64,000 nt of DNA from Bifidobacterium ruminantium DSM 6489 (GCF_000770925.1 NZ_JDTK01000002.1:62001-126000), one strand, 5' to 3'. Positions 34,518-44,637 are shown, numbered from the stretch's first letter. A program made the numbers and translations. Notes: generated from the sequence alone by a model not told the origin.

Positions 34518-35885
34518 ATGAAATACCGGAAGAATGCGGTGTATGCCCGCAATCCGGAAGTGCTGACCGCGGGGCGTCGCAGGCTGGCCATCATCTGCGT
34601 GGTCGTGCTCGTCGCGGCGCTTGCGGTGGGTGGATGGTTCCTGACAAGGCATTTCGTCGTAACACGGCATGCTGCGGAAACGCAATCCGCAACGCGGGCG
34701 GATACGGTCAAGCAAAAGAAGCCGAGCGTGAAGGAAGGCGAGCCGAAGGAGCATCACGGTAATTCCCCTGATTGTCCGGATACCGACTGCATCGCCATGA
34801 TGGTCAATGGCGATCTGCTGTTCCATCCGGGATTGTGGGACAATTTCGCCGGAGCCGATACCACCGCGACTGATGGAACGGCCTATGACTTCACCAGCCT
34901 GTTCGAGCCGATGCGCAAATACATCGACGCCTCCGACATCGCGGTCTGCGAATTCGAGACGCCGATTGCGCCCCGTGGAGGTCCGTACGCCGGATATCCG
35001 GTTTTCAACATCCCCTCCGAAGTCGCCGACGCGGCGGCAAAAGTCGGATACCGCGCCTGTACGCACGCGTCGAACCATTCGTGGGATCAGGGCGCGGATG
35101 GCATCGCTCGTCTGTGGGACACCCTTGAACAGGATGGCATCGCTCAGACGGGTTCGTATAAGACCGAGGAGGATTCCACCAAACCGTTGGTCATCGATTC
35201 ACCGACTGGAGGCGGCAAGCTGGGTCTGGTCGCGGGAACCGTCTCGCTGAACGCGCAGACTCCTGACTACGACTGGCGTGTGGATCGTCTGCGTGAAAGC
35301 GGCGATCCGAACCACCAATCCGACATCGACAGAGCCGTGGCCAAAGCCAAGGAGGCCCGCAAACAGGGAGCCGATGTGGTGGCCATCGCCATGCATTCCG
35401 TGCAGGAATACCTCGACTATGCCGATTCCTGGCAGCAGTCCGAAGCCCACGAATTGGCCGATACGGGCGCGTTCGACGTGATTTACGGCGCCGGATGCCA
35501 TTGCGCTCAGCCCATCGAGAACTACAACGGCACGTGGATCATCTACGGTTTGGGCAATGCGGTGACCGAGTCGGCCAACACGCCGGACACCCTGGTCAAC
35601 AACCAAGGTGTGACGGCTCGCGTGCAGTTCGCCGGTAAAAAGGGCGTGGCCGGATCGTGGAGGGTCAGCCGCATCGACTGGGTGCCGACCGCGAACATGC
35701 GCCAAGGACGGTACCAGTGGTGTCCGATATCCAGCGATCATCCGGACGGAGCCTGTTGGAACGAGACCGAAGACGCCAACCAGCGGCAACGTATCTGGAA
35801 CGTGATTTACTCCATGGGGGCCGATCAGCAGGTGGTTCGCGAGTGGAATATCACCGCGGAGCAGACGAATTCGTCCGGGAAATAG
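34518..35885 (+). CDS. CapA-family (PGA_cap) metallophosphatase-fold membrane protein
   Basis: 455 residues from ATG 34518 with AAAGGGG upstream. One N-terminal membrane anchor at about 23-42 (LAIICVVVLVAALAVGGWFL), then a PGA_cap domain outside the membrane: AMMVNGDLLFHPGLWDNF, AVCEFETPIAP, ACTHASNHSWDQGADGIARLWDTL, VVAIAMHSVQEY and YGAGCHCAQPIENYNGTWIIYGLGN. CapA proteins act in poly-gamma-glutamate capsule export or hydrolysis; no other cap genes are here, so its substrate is unknown. Confidence 0.85.
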   Translation: MKYRKNAVYARNPEVLTAGRRRLAIICVVVLVAALAVGGWFLTRHFVVTRHAAETQSATRADTVKQKKPSVKEGEPKEHHGNSPDCPDTDCIAMMVNGDLLFHPGLWDNFAGADTTATDGTAYDFTSLFEPMRKYIDASDIAVCEFETPIAPRGGPYAGYPVFNIPSEVADAAAKVGYRACTHASNHSWDQGADGIARLWDTLEQDGIAQTGSYKTEEDSTKPLVIDSPTGGGKLGLVAGTVSLNAQTPDYDWRVDRLRESGDPNHQSDIDRAVAKAKEARKQGADVVAIAMHSVQEYLDYADSWQQSEAHELADTGAFDVIYGAGCHCAQPIENYNGTWIIYGLGNAVTESANTPDTLVNNQGVTARVQFAGKKGVAGSWRVSRIDWVPTANMRQGRYQWCPISSDHPDGACWNETEDANQRQRIWNVIYSMGADQQVVREWNITAEQTNSSGK

Positions 35886-35958
35886 CGTTTCGTGGCACAA
35901 TGTGCCATGTAGAAGCTGCAATGGTATGCGCGGTTCCGCGCGCTGTGAGGTGAAAGAC

Positions 35959-36951
35959 ATGGATGGAATCTTCGAGACCCAACCCGAACGGACCGATCTG
36001 CCGCTGGTGGTCATGCCGGTGGTCATCGCTTCGATGATCGAACCGTTCAAGAAGAACTTCGCGATGCTGGAGAACGTGGCCCGCGTACGCATGTATGAGG
36101 ATTTCACACTCGACGAGGACACCATTGTGGAACGGTGCAAGGATGCGGACGCCGTCATGGTCATCGGATTCCACTGCACCGACGCCATCCTCGACCGCCT
36201 TCCGAACGTCAAATGCTACGCGTTCGGCGGCACCGGCGTGGCCAGCTACATCAACCTGGACAAGTCGAAGGAACGCGGCATCCGCGTCTGCAATGTGCTG
36301 CACTATGGCGACCATGCCGTCGCGGAGCATACGATGGCGCTGCTTATGGAGCTGACCAGGCATGCCGGCGCGCTCGACGCGCAGGTCAAGCAGGGGGATT
36401 GGGATGGCGCCGACGGCTTCGAACTGTTCGGCAAGAGGCTCGGCATCATCGGCCTCGGCGGCATCGGGCAGACCGTGGCTGGCATCGCCAAGGCATTCGG
36501 CATGAAGGTGTCCGCATGGAACTCCCATGTGCCGGCGCAGGTGTTCGCCGATCTGGGCGTCACCCCTGTGGACGATATGAACGAGCTGATTGCCGGTTCC
36601 GATGTGGTCTCCGTGCATATGCCGCTGCTTGATTCCACCCGTGGCATCATCGCCGCGGAGAACCTCGAGGCGCTGCGCCCGGGAACCTTGTTCGTCAACA
36701 CCGCGCGTGCCGAAGTGATCGAACCTGGCGCCCTGCTGGCAAGGCTCCAGCGTGGAGACATTCCGGCGGCGCTCGACGTGTTCGAGCATGAGCCGCTGAC
36801 CGCCGACGACCCGCTGTGCAAGATCCCCGGCATCGTGCTCACCCCGCATATCGCATGGCGCACCGATGGCGCATACATCGGTCTGACCAAGCAGGTCGTG
36901 CAGTCCATCACGGCCTTCTTCAAGGGCGAGGATTTCAACGTCGTCGTCTGA
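35959..36951 (+). CDS. D-isomer 2-hydroxyacid dehydrogenase (phosphoglycerate dehydrogenase-like)
   Basis: 330 residues from ATG 35959 with GAGGTGAAAG upstream. Rossmann NAD loop RLGIIGLGGIGQTVAGIAKAFGMKV. Catalytic set: Arg in FVNTARAEVIEP, Glu in DVFEHEPLTADDPL and His in VLTPHIAWRT. Upstream substrate domain with FGGTGVASYINLDKSKERGI. Could be a hydroxyisocaproate, lactate or hydroxypyruvate-type enzyme; no ACT domain, so SerA is less likely. Confidence 0.85.
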   Translation: MDGIFETQPERTDLPLVVMPVVIASMIEPFKKNFAMLENVARVRMYEDFTLDEDTIVERCKDADAVMVIGFHCTDAILDRLPNVKCYAFGGTGVASYINLDKSKERGIRVCNVLHYGDHAVAEHTMALLMELTRHAGALDAQVKQGDWDGADGFELFGKRLGIIGLGGIGQTVAGIAKAFGMKVSAWNSHVPAQVFADLGVTPVDDMNELIAGSDVVSVHMPLLDSTRGIIAAENLEALRPGTLFVNTARAEVIEPGALLARLQRGDIPAALDVFEHEPLTADDPLCKIPGIVLTPHIAWRTDGAYIGLTKQVVQSITAFFKGEDFNVVV

Positions 36952-37011
36952 TCTGGAATCCTGCGCCGGAGCTTATGCGGCTGGTCGGCGCGGTTGGATA
37001 GGTTGGATGGC

Positions 37012-37650
37012 ATGCAGACCATACTTGATTCCGTCGATCGGCCGGCGCACGACGCCTTCATCGAAAAGAAGTCGGAATTCATCGGTGACGCCTGCCATAT
37101 CGAATCGCTGGATGACGCCCTTGCGTTCGTCCAGACGATTCGCGACCTGCATCCAAAGGCCCGCCATGTCGCCTACGCGGCGGTGTGCGGAGGCTCCGGC
37201 GGCCGTCTTGCGGAGCGTATGAGCGATGACGGCGAGCCTTCCGGCACCGCGGGCAAGCCTATCCTCGATGTGCTGCGCGCCAACGAGATGACCGATTGCG
37301 TGGTCGCGGTCACGCGGTATTTCGGCGGCATCCTGCTTGGATCGGGCGGATTGATCCGCGCCTATTCGACGGGCGCCTCGATCGCCGTCAAGGCCGCGTC
37401 CAAAGCGAGGATCGTGCCATGCCGTGAATATCGGGTGAAGCTCGACTATCCGCAGCTCGGCGGTTTCCAGAACCTATTGGCGTCGGTGGAGGGCGAGCAG
37501 GCTGACGCGCAGTACACCGACCGGGTCGTATTGTCCGTGGTGGTGCCGATGGAGCATGCGGGCGTCTTCGAGGCGCGGGTCACGGAGACGTTCAACGCCA
37601 CGGTTTCGCCGCAGCCCGTGGGCACGTCCAACCGGCCGGTCAGGCTATGA
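37012..37650 (+). CDS. YigZ/IMPACT family protein
   Basis: 212 residues from ATG 37012; a TTG at 36994 is an alternative. N-terminal UPF0029 domain: FIEKKSEFIGDACHIESLDDALAFV, HVAYAAVCGG, MSDDGEPSGTAGKPILDVL and VVAVTRYFGGILLGSGGLIRAYSTGAS. C-terminal ferredoxin-like domain. Function undefined, possibly translation-related. A -10-like TAGGTT (36999-37004) sits 7 bases before the ATG, suggesting a leaderless mRNA. Confidence 0.9.
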   Translation: MQTILDSVDRPAHDAFIEKKSEFIGDACHIESLDDALAFVQTIRDLHPKARHVAYAAVCGGSGGRLAERMSDDGEPSGTAGKPILDVLRANEMTDCVVAVTRYFGGILLGSGGLIRAYSTGASIAVKAASKARIVPCREYRVKLDYPQLGGFQNLLASVEGEQADAQYTDRVVLSVVVPMEHAGVFEARVTETFNATVSPQPVGTSNRPVRL

Positions 37651-37683
37651 AGCCGAAAATGATGAAAGCGTGAGGTGAGCACT

Positions 37684-38334
37684 ATGAGTGAGGCTGGGAA
37701 CAACCCGAACGATGACAATCAGAAAACCGATGGAACCGCGGATTTCGAGCCGCTGACCGCCACGTATGAACGGTTGCGGCATTCCGATGATTCCGCCGCC
37801 TTGAGTGAATTCGCGAGACGTCCGTTGCCGGACCGTTCCGATCAGGCTGCGTTTTCCCGGGCCACCGCACTGCTGGAGGCGGTCGCGGGAAACGCCCACA
37901 CGCCGCTGGAGGATCGCGTGTTCCTAGCCGAGACCATGCCGTTCCCGAACATCCTGGTCAAACTGTCCACCGACGAATCACCTGAGGTGCGCAAGGCCGT
38001 CGCTGGAAATTCCGATGACAAGAATTGGCTGGTCGGCAGGCTGACCAAGGACGAATCCCCCGAAGTGCGCGCGACCGCGTTGCGCAACAAGCGCACGTCG
38101 TGGAAGATGCGTCTTGAAGGCGCCGAGGATCCGAGCATGGATGCCGACACGCTGGACTTCCTCGGCGCGCTGGGCACGCAGATCGAGCCGGATGCCCCGG
38201 TGGTACTCGCCACCATGGTGCGTAGGGCCGTGGCGCTGAACCCGAACGTCTCCGATCGGATGCTCCAACAGCTGGCGCAGGACGATGCTGGCGATGTGCG
38301 GAAGGCGGCCGAACGCCACCTTGCGGAAAAATAG
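37684..38334 (+). CDS. leucine-rich repeat variant (LRV) protein
   Basis: 216 residues from ATG 37684, 7 nt after GAGGTGAG. Helical repeats with the LRV pattern: ALLEAVAGNAHTPLEDRVFLAE, LVKLSTDESPEVRKAVAGN, LVGRLTKDESPEVRATALRN and LQQLAQDDAGDVRKAAERHL. No enzyme motif and no signal peptide, so it is probably a cytoplasmic scaffold. Function unknown. It starts 34 bases after yigZ. Confidence 0.75.
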   Translation: MSEAGNNPNDDNQKTDGTADFEPLTATYERLRHSDDSAALSEFARRPLPDRSDQAAFSRATALLEAVAGNAHTPLEDRVFLAETMPFPNILVKLSTDESPEVRKAVAGNSDDKNWLVGRLTKDESPEVRATALRNKRTSWKMRLEGAEDPSMDADTLDFLGALGTQIEPDAPVVLATMVRRAVALNPNVSDRMLQQLAQDDAGDVRKAAERHLAEK

Positions 38335-38390
38335 TTGCATACGTTGTCATTTTTATGAGATTTTCGCGCGTGGTGCGCTTGTTTTATGCC

Positions 38391-38406
38391 TACACTGGGA
38401 GGCATG
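38391..38406 (+). promoter_or_regulatory. -10-like hexamer of malQ, leaderless geometry
   Basis: TACACT (38391-38396) ends 7 bases before ATG 38404. GGGAGG lies 1 base from the start codon, too close for ordinary ribosome binding. Confidence 0.4.
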
Positions 38407-40566
38407 ACAGAACAGACCGAAAACGCAACGCGTCTCGCCCGTCCGCTCATTCGTCTGGCAAAGCTGGTGGGTGTCGCCACCAGCTACGTCGGTATGAGCC
38501 ATGATTACCACGAAATCGAAGACGATGTTCTAGTGGCGGTGCTCAAGGCGCTTGGTATTGACGCTTCCAACGACGAGGCGATCAACCAGTCCATCACATC
38601 CATCAAGTCCGAGCGCGAGACGCGCGTCGTGGCTCCGACGGTGCTGCATATCGTCGGCAAGGAAAGCAAGGTGGAGGTCCACGGCGGCGTGTTCGACGTG
38701 CCGGAAGCCACCATCACGCTGGAGAACGGCGAACGGTTCACCGGCGCCATCGCCCATGAGGGTGGCGAGAAGGCGGCCAGCAGCGTCGGCGGAGATTTCT
38801 TCTGCACGTCGTATCTGGTGCTGCCAGCCGACCTTCCCGAGGGGTACCACACCCTTACCGTCGCCGTCGGCGATCGAAAGGCGACTGCAACCGTTATCAG
38901 CGCGCCGGAGAAAATCGATCTGCTCGACGATATGAAGCAGGGCTCCTTGTGGGGCTGGATGAGCCAGCTGTACTCCATCCGTTCCAAGGGATCCTGGGGC
39001 GTGGGAGACTTCGAGGATCTGAAGACCATGCTGGTCGAATCCAAGAAGAAGACCGGCGCCGACTTCATGCTCATCAACCCGATGCACGCCGCGGAACCCG
39101 TGCCTCCGTTGACGCCGTCGCCGTATCTGCCGATCTCCCGTCGCTTCATTAATTTCAGCTATATCCGTCCGGAATCCATGCCGGAATACCTCACGCTCTC
39201 CCATGAGGACAGGGCCGAGGTCGACGCGCTGCACGAGCAGGTCGAATCGCTGAACGACGATGCGAACCTCATTGACAGGGACGCCATGTGGCGTGTCAAG
39301 AAACACGCGCTGTGGATCATTTACAAGGCCGGTCGTACCAAGGCTCGTCAGGCGGATTTCGATCGTTACCTCGCCGATTGCGGCGACGAGATCGAATCCT
39401 ATGCGACGTGGTGCCTGTGCTACGACAAGTGGGGCGCTCCCGCCGACGACGCCGACAATTGGGTCCGCAAATACAATCGCGATTCCGAGGAAGTCGCGCA
39501 TCTGCGCGAGAAGTACCCGGACACCCTGGAGTTCTACCGCTGGCTGGAATGGGTCGCCACTGAGCAGCTCCACTCCGCGCAGCAGGCCGCCCGCAGGGTC
39601 GGCATGAAGATCGGCATCGTCGCGGACATGGCCGTCGGCGTGCATCCCGCGGGCTCCGATGTGTGGTGGAATCCGGAACGGTTCGCCAAGGGCGCCACGG
39701 TCGGCGCTCCGCCTGACATGTTCAACCAGCAGGGGCAGGATTGGAGCCAGCCGCCGCTGAACCCGATCGCCTTGGAGCAGACCGGTTTCCAGGTCTACCG
39801 CGACATGGTGCATGGCATGTTTGCCAACGCTGGCGCGGTGCGCATCGACCATATCCTCGGCCTGTTCCGCCTGTGGTGGATTCCGGAAGGCAAGCCGGCC
39901 ACCGACGGCACATACGTGCATTACGATTCCGATATCATGCTGGGCATCCTGGCTCTGGAGGCGTCCCGCGCAGGCGGCGTCGTGGTGGGCGAGGACCTTG
40001 GCGTGGTACCGGCCTACGTATCCAAGTCGCTGTCCGAGCATGGCATTCTTGGTTGCGCCGTGGAATGGTTCGAGCAGAACGATGGCGTGTTCCGCGCGCC
40101 GAAGGATTGGCGTCCGTACGCGTTGGCCTCCGTCAACACGCACGACATGCCGCCGGCGGCCGGCTATCTCGAGTACGGCCATGTCAAACTGCGCGAGGAG
40201 CTCGGGCTGCTGTCCGGACCGGTGGAGGAATTCCAGAAGTCCGCGACGGCCGAGCACAACGCCATGCTGCGCATGCTGGTTGAGGAAGGCTATCTCGACC
40301 AGGCCGCGTTGGAGGACGAAGCCGCCAACGAGAATGAGATTATCGACGCTTTGTACCGCGGACTGAAGGGTTCCCCGTGCAAGCTCATGGCGGCCTCCAT
40401 CGTGGATGCGGTCGGTGAGAAGCGCACGCAGAACCAGCCGGGCACCAACAACGAATATCCGAACTGGCGCATTCCGCTGGCTGACGGCGAAGGCAACGTG
40501 GTGCCGCTTGAGAAGCTCTTCGACGAGCCCCGCCTGCAGGAGATCACCGCCATCATGCGTGGCTGA
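38404..40566 (+). CDS. malQ: 4-alpha-glucanotransferase (GH77)
   Basis: 720 residues. Amylomaltase that shuffles maltodextrins. GH77 catalytic blocks: VRIDHILGLFRLWWIPEG (nucleophile Asp), VVGEDLGVVPAYV (acid/base Glu) and SVNTHDMPPAAGY (transition-state Asp). An approximately 150-residue N-terminal extension with beta-rich domains is typical of the actinobacterial type. ATG 38386 is in frame but lies before the -10-like TACACT. Ended by a strong terminator. Confidence 0.94.
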   Translation: MTEQTENATRLARPLIRLAKLVGVATSYVGMSHDYHEIEDDVLVAVLKALGIDASNDEAINQSITSIKSERETRVVAPTVLHIVGKESKVEVHGGVFDVPEATITLENGERFTGAIAHEGGEKAASSVGGDFFCTSYLVLPADLPEGYHTLTVAVGDRKATATVISAPEKIDLLDDMKQGSLWGWMSQLYSIRSKGSWGVGDFEDLKTMLVESKKKTGADFMLINPMHAAEPVPPLTPSPYLPISRRFINFSYIRPESMPEYLTLSHEDRAEVDALHEQVESLNDDANLIDRDAMWRVKKHALWIIYKAGRTKARQADFDRYLADCGDEIESYATWCLCYDKWGAPADDADNWVRKYNRDSEEVAHLREKYPDTLEFYRWLEWVATEQLHSAQQAARRVGMKIGIVADMAVGVHPAGSDVWWNPERFAKGATVGAPPDMFNQQGQDWSQPPLNPIALEQTGFQVYRDMVHGMFANAGAVRIDHILGLFRLWWIPEGKPATDGTYVHYDSDIMLGILALEASRAGGVVVGEDLGVVPAYVSKSLSEHGILGCAVEWFEQNDGVFRAPKDWRPYALASVNTHDMPPAAGYLEYGHVKLREELGLLSGPVEEFQKSATAEHNAMLRMLVEEGYLDQAALEDEAANENEIIDALYRGLKGSPCKLMAASIVDAVGEKRTQNQPGTNNEYPNWRIPLADGEGNVVPLEKLFDEPRLQEITAIMRG

Positions 40567-40586
40567 TCGTTCCGAAGACATGCGGC

Positions 40587-40629
40587 AGGGTGTCCACGGG
40601 CAAGTCGTCCGTGGACACCCTTGTTTTTC
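40587..40629 (+). terminator. intrinsic terminator after malQ
   Basis: AGGGTGTCCACGG (40587-40599) pairs perfectly with 40609-40621, followed by TGTTTTTC. Confidence 0.92.
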
Positions 40630-40632
40630 GTG

Positions 40633-40661
40633 TTGCCGAATGTCAAGGCGGACGATACACT
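40633..40661 (+). promoter_or_regulatory. promoter of rplM-rpsI
   Basis: TTGCCG (40633-40638), 17 bases, TACACT (40656-40661). The start site would be near 40668, leaving a leader of about 168 bases before rplM that could hold an autogenous L13 control element; I see no firm structure in it. Confidence 0.65.
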
Positions 40662-40835
40662 AGTAGATTGTTGTGTTTCCCTACGGGGTCCTTCAAAGCG
40701 CTTTTCCCACTCGCCATCGAGGACTTTCAGGGAGCCCACGGATAATGAGACCTGAAAACGGCATTATTCCGCGCCTAACCAACGTGCATGATGCTGATGG
40801 ATGGTCCGGAACACAATATATAGAAAAGGTACATC

Positions 40836-41285
40836 GTGAAAACTTTCACTCCGAAGCCAGCTGATCTGACTCACGACTGGTACGTCATCGACGCCACCGA
40901 CGTGGTGCTCGGCCGTCTCGCTTCCCAGGCAGCGATTCTGCTGCGTGGCAAGAACAAGCCGACCTACGCTCCGCACGCCGATTCCGGCAACCACGTGATC
41001 ATCCTCAATGCCGACAAGATCGCTCTGACCGGCAACAAGTTGAGCAAGGAACTGTACATGCACTCCGGTCGTCCGGGTGGCCTGCGTCGCGATAGCTACG
41101 CTCAGCTGCTCAAGACCAACCCCGAGCGCATCATCAAGTCTGCCATCAAGGGCATGCTGCCGAAGAACCGTCTGGCCAAGGTTCAGCTGGATCGTCTCCA
41201 CATCGTTCGCGGTGCCGAGCATCCGTACGCTGGCATGAAGCCGCAGGTTTTCGAGATCGCCCAGGTCTCGCAGCAGGCTAAGTGA
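40836..41285 (+). CDS. rplM: 50S ribosomal protein L13
   Basis: 149 residues, GTG start with AAAAGGT upstream. L13 signature: [56 protein letters not shown] and VRGMLP-like [21 protein letters not shown]. Cotranscribed with rpsI 20 bases later. Confidence 0.97.
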   Translation: MKTFTPKPADLTHDWYVIDATDVVLGRLASQAAILLRGKNKPTYAPHADSGNHVIILNADKIALTGNKLSKELYMHSGRPGGLRRDSYAQLLKTNPERIIKSAIKGMLPKNRLAKVQLDRLHIVRGAEHPYAGMKPQVFEIAQVSQQAK

Positions 41286-41305
41286 ACCGAAGGGAGATAA
41301 GAAAC

Positions 41306-41797
41306 ATGGCTGAAAACACCAACAACTCCGCGGTTCTCGAGACCGAAGAGGAGCTCACCTCGTACACCACCGAGACCAACGCTGGCGCTGGCACCGGTAC
41401 TTCCACCATCGCTCCGGGCTATGGCACCGGTCGTCGTAAGGAAGCCGTCGCTCGTGTCCGCCTGGTTCCGGGCACCGGCAAGTGGACCATTAATGGTCGC
41501 ACCCTGGAAGAGTACTTCCCGGCCAAGCTGCTGCAGCGTGAGGTCAACTCCCCGATCGTGTTGCTCAAGCTCGAAGGCAAGTTCGACGCTATCGTCCTCG
41601 TCGACGGTGGCGGCACCACCGGCCAGGCTGGCGCAATCCGCCTGGGCGTTGCCCGCGCTCTGAACGCCATCGATCGCGATGCGAACCGCGCCACCCTGAA
41701 GAAGGCTGGCTTCCTGACCCGCGACGCCCGCGTCGTGGAACGCAAGAAGGCCGGTCTGCACAAGGCACGTCGCGCTCCGCAGTTCTCGAAGCGCTAA
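41306..41797 (+). CDS. rpsI: 30S ribosomal protein S9
   Basis: 163 residues from ATG 41306, with GAAGGGAG upstream. An acidic T/E/S-rich N-terminal extension of about 35 residues is followed by the S9 core: [30 protein letters not shown] and the basic C-terminus [18 protein letters not shown] that reaches the P site. Confidence 0.97.
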   Translation: MAENTNNSAVLETEEELTSYTTETNAGAGTGTSTIAPGYGTGRRKEAVARVRLVPGTGKWTINGRTLEEYFPAKLLQREVNSPIVLLKLEGKFDAIVLVDGGGTTGQAGAIRLGVARALNAIDRDANRATLKKAGFLTRDARVVERKKAGLHKARRAPQFSKR

Positions 41798-41816
41798 AGC
41801 TTATCAAGCTTTACGA

Positions 41817-41855
41817 AACCCCTCGGAAACCATTCGGTCTCCGAGGGGTTTTCTC
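41817..41855. terminator. bidirectional terminator between rpsI and the debranching enzyme
   Basis: AAACCCCTCGGA and its complement TCCGAGGGGTTT enclose AACCATTCGGTC, with TTTT on the + side and an A run giving T on the - side. Confidence 0.88.
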
Positions 41856-41914
41856 GTTTTCGGACTATTATTTCAGCCGTTTTGCGCGTCGGCTGGTCAT
41901 GCCAGCCGGACGCC

Positions 41915-44362
41915 TCAGTCGGACATCTGCTTCAGAACGCTGATGCTCAAAGACGGCAACGTCCATAGTGTGGGATCATCCTCGGACAGTCCGTCATCCA
42001 CTGATTTCAGATTGTCGGTGGCCTCATCCTCCAGATGCCAGTACATCGTGTTGAGCCGCTGAAGATGTTCGCGGAAACGTCCGGCCGGTTTGTCGTCCGA
42101 CTCCTCGTCGAATTCGGCCAGCTTCTCGATTCGCGTGCCCTGTCCGGGGTATTCGCCGGCGATCTCCGCCGAGGACCAGAGCATCTGCCATTCGATGTCG
42201 CTTGGCAGATGGAAGCGGATGTTCTCATCGGAACCGTTGACCAGAATCAGCAGACTGGGCTCGTCGGGGGAGAGCAGCTGCATGGCGAACGAGCGGACGG
42301 ACGGATTGGTCCAATCGGCGTCGTGTGGCGCCTTGCCGTTCGGCATGAACCAGTGCACACGGTCGGACTTCTTCAGCAGGCCGATCCGGCTCAGTCGGGT
42401 GAAGAAGTCCTCATGGTTGTACAGGTCGCGTGATTTCCGCAGGGCGATCAGCCTCGACGTGAGGTTGAACAGTTTGAGCTCCGTCGTCTGCTCGGTGCTG
42501 TACAGCCAGTCCCAGTCGAGCCATGCGGTCTCGTTGTCTTGCGTGTAGGCGTTGTTGTTGCCGTTCTGGGAATTGCCGAATTCATCGCCGGCGAGCAGCA
42601 TCGGAGTGCCCAGGGACAGCAGCAGCGTGCCCAGCAGGTTCATGGTGGCGCGTTCGCGTTGCTGTGTGATGATCGGATCGTCGCATGGGCTCTCGTGCCC
42701 GAAGTTGACGGAATGGTTGTCGTTGCTGCCATCCTGGTTGTTCTCGCCGTTGGCTTCGTTGTGCTTATGGCTGTAGCGGGTCAGATCGGCGGTGGTGAAG
42801 CCGTCGTGGCAGGCCACGAAATTCACGGAAGCCGTCGATCCGCGTCCGGGATCCGTGGCGAACAGGTCGGCCGAACCGCACAGACGCGTGGCCAGCGATT
42901 GCATGGTCGTCTCCCCGGGCTCGCCGCCGCGCGCGCGTTCCACGTCCGTTAGCCAGAATTTGCGTGTGCAGTCGCGGAAACGGTCGTTCCATTCCGCGAA
43001 GGGAATGCCGAATTGGCCGGTTCGCCAGCCGCCTGGACCGCAATCCCAAGGCTCCATGATCATTTTGAGGTTGCCAAGCAGCATATCGGAGCGTAGCGCG
43101 TACAGGAACGGGTGGTATCGGGTGAATTCGCCGTCGAGCCGGGCCAATGTCGCGGCAAGGTCGAAGCGGAATCCGTCGATGCCGATTCGTTTGGCCCAGT
43201 ATCGCAGCGAATCCACGGCGAACGTGGTGACGTGCGTATTGGTGAAATCCAGCGAATTGCCGCAGCCCGTGGTGTCGTAGAGCCTGCTGACCTCGTCTTT
43301 GGTGCGCCGATAGTAGGTGAGGTTGTCGAGGCCTCTCCAGCAGATCGTGGGGCCTTCGGGGCCAGATTCGCAGGTGTGGTTGTAGACCACGTCCATGATC
43401 ACTTCGAAGCCGGCTTCGTGCATCGCGCGAACCATGTCGATGACTTCCTGCCGCACGGCCGCGGCGCCGGCTTCCTGTGCCTGCTTGGTGGCGTATGAGG
43501 GTTCGGGGGCGAAGTATCCGAGGGTGGAATAGCCCCAGTAGTTCGTGCGATTGCGTTCCTGCAGGAACAGTTCGGGCTGTTTGGCCTGAATGGGGAGAAG
43601 CTCGATGGATGTGACGCCAAGGTCCTGCAGATAGGAGAGTGTCGACGGATGGGCGAGGCCCGCGTAGGTGCCGCGGAGTTCCTTGGGAAGCCAGGGGGCG
43701 TTCGCGGTGAAGCCTTTCACGTGCAGTTCGTAGATGATGGTCTTGCTCCAGGCCACGTGCGGATGGGACGGTTCTCCCGCATGTTTGTCGGTCGCGCGAT
43801 CGTCGATGGCCACGGAGACGGGCATGTGGCCAAGGGAATCCACGGTGCTCATTGGACCGAACGGAGATCCCGACACCTTGCCGTTTTTGATCTCGCACTC
43901 GTAGGCGAACGCGCCCGGATCGAGCTCCATCTGGCCTTCGATGCCTTTGGCATAGGGGTCGAGCAGCAGTTTGTAGGGATTGAAGCTTACGCCGTGGTTC
44001 GGGTCCCATGGGCCGTTGACGCGGTATCCGTATTGCATGCCGTCCCAGGCTTTGGGCACGTGCACATACCACAGACCGTAGTTCGGCCCGTCCATGCGGA
44101 ACAGCGTCTCCCGAAGGTTGAGCGACGGTATCCGTCTCGTGCAGATGTTGAGTTCCTTCGCCTGATCGATGAAGGTGACATCCGGCTCGTCGAACAGGCG
44201 GGTGGCGTCGGCGTAGAAGAGACTTGGTTGGTCAAGAGGCTCGAGCACGCAGAACCATGCTTGTGTGGCGCTTTCGGAACGGACGACGGCGTCCGCTCCA
44301 CCATCGTCGGTGAAATACAGTCCGGGACGTGTGGCGTAGCGATGTAGGGGAGGATTCTTCAT
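41915..44362 (-). CDS. glgX: glycogen debranching enzyme, GlgX/isoamylase type (GH13)
   Basis: 815 residues from ATG 44362 (MKNPPLHRYATRPGLYF). N-terminal CBM48-like domain, then the GH13_11 barrel. Catalytic Asp in GIDGFRFDLAATLAR, Glu in KMIMEPWDCGPGGW and Asp in VNFVACHDGFTTADL; also MDVVYNHTCE and NYWGYSTLGYFAPEP. It cleaves alpha-1,6 branches of glycogen or starch oligomers. A frame extension to 44554 is rejected, since TACAAT (44374-44369) ends 6 bases before this ATG and implies a leaderless transcript. Complements malQ nearby. Confidence 0.92.
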   Translation of the reverse strand: MKNPPLHRYATRPGLYFTDDGGADAVVRSESATQAWFCVLEPLDQPSLFYADATRLFDEPDVTFIDQAKELNICTRRIPSLNLRETLFRMDGPNYGLWYVHVPKAWDGMQYGYRVNGPWDPNHGVSFNPYKLLLDPYAKGIEGQMELDPGAFAYECEIKNGKVSGSPFGPMSTVDSLGHMPVSVAIDDRATDKHAGEPSHPHVAWSKTIIYELHVKGFTANAPWLPKELRGTYAGLAHPSTLSYLQDLGVTSIELLPIQAKQPELFLQERNRTNYWGYSTLGYFAPEPSYATKQAQEAGAAAVRQEVIDMVRAMHEAGFEVIMDVVYNHTCESGPEGPTICWRGLDNLTYYRRTKDEVSRLYDTTGCGNSLDFTNTHVTTFAVDSLRYWAKRIGIDGFRFDLAATLARLDGEFTRYHPFLYALRSDMLLGNLKMIMEPWDCGPGGWRTGQFGIPFAEWNDRFRDCTRKFWLTDVERARGGEPGETTMQSLATRLCGSADLFATDPGRGSTASVNFVACHDGFTTADLTRYSHKHNEANGENNQDGSNDNHSVNFGHESPCDDPIITQQRERATMNLLGTLLLSLGTPMLLAGDEFGNSQNGNNNAYTQDNETAWLDWDWLYSTEQTTELKLFNLTSRLIALRKSRDLYNHEDFFTRLSRIGLLKKSDRVHWFMPNGKAPHDADWTNPSVRSFAMQLLSPDEPSLLILVNGSDENIRFHLPSDIEWQMLWSSAEIAGEYPGQGTRIEKLAEFDEESDDKPAGRFREHLQRLNTMYWHLEDEATDNLKSVDDGLSEDDPTLWTLPSLSISVLKQMSD

Positions 44363-44547
44363 ATCTATATTGTAGACGCCGGAAGCAGTCAATCGTTCGA
44401 CGTGCGGGGGCGTGGCGCGGCATGACGCATGAGCAGGTCTCTTTTTTATTTTTGCTTGGCGATTCCGGCCTGTCGCCGCCGGCACATGCCGACGGAGTCG
44501 TTGGGAATATTGGCGACACGCTTTATAAGACACTTTAAGAAAATCAA

Positions 44548-44577
44548 TTTGCAAAACTATTTAAAAAAGCGTATAGT
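44548..44577 (+). promoter_or_regulatory. promoter of the polyol dehydrogenase with possible ROK operator
   Basis: TTGCAA (44549-44554), 17 bases, TATAGT (44572-44577): a strong promoter in an AT-rich island. TTTGCAAAACTATTTAAA (44548-44565) matches 14 of 18 bases of TTTACAAAAGTATTTTTA in the ROK gene promoter, and covers -35 and spacer, a repressor position. Confidence 0.6.
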
Positions 44578-44637
44578 GTGATTCATCACGCAGAGAATGC
44601 GGGAAACAAAATATCTTTCAGTGAGGAAGGAATTATC

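Noticed and set aside
44375..44392. TTGACT as -35 of the debranching enzyme gene
   Set aside because: Only 12 bases separate it from TACAAT, too short for a working sigma-70 spacer.
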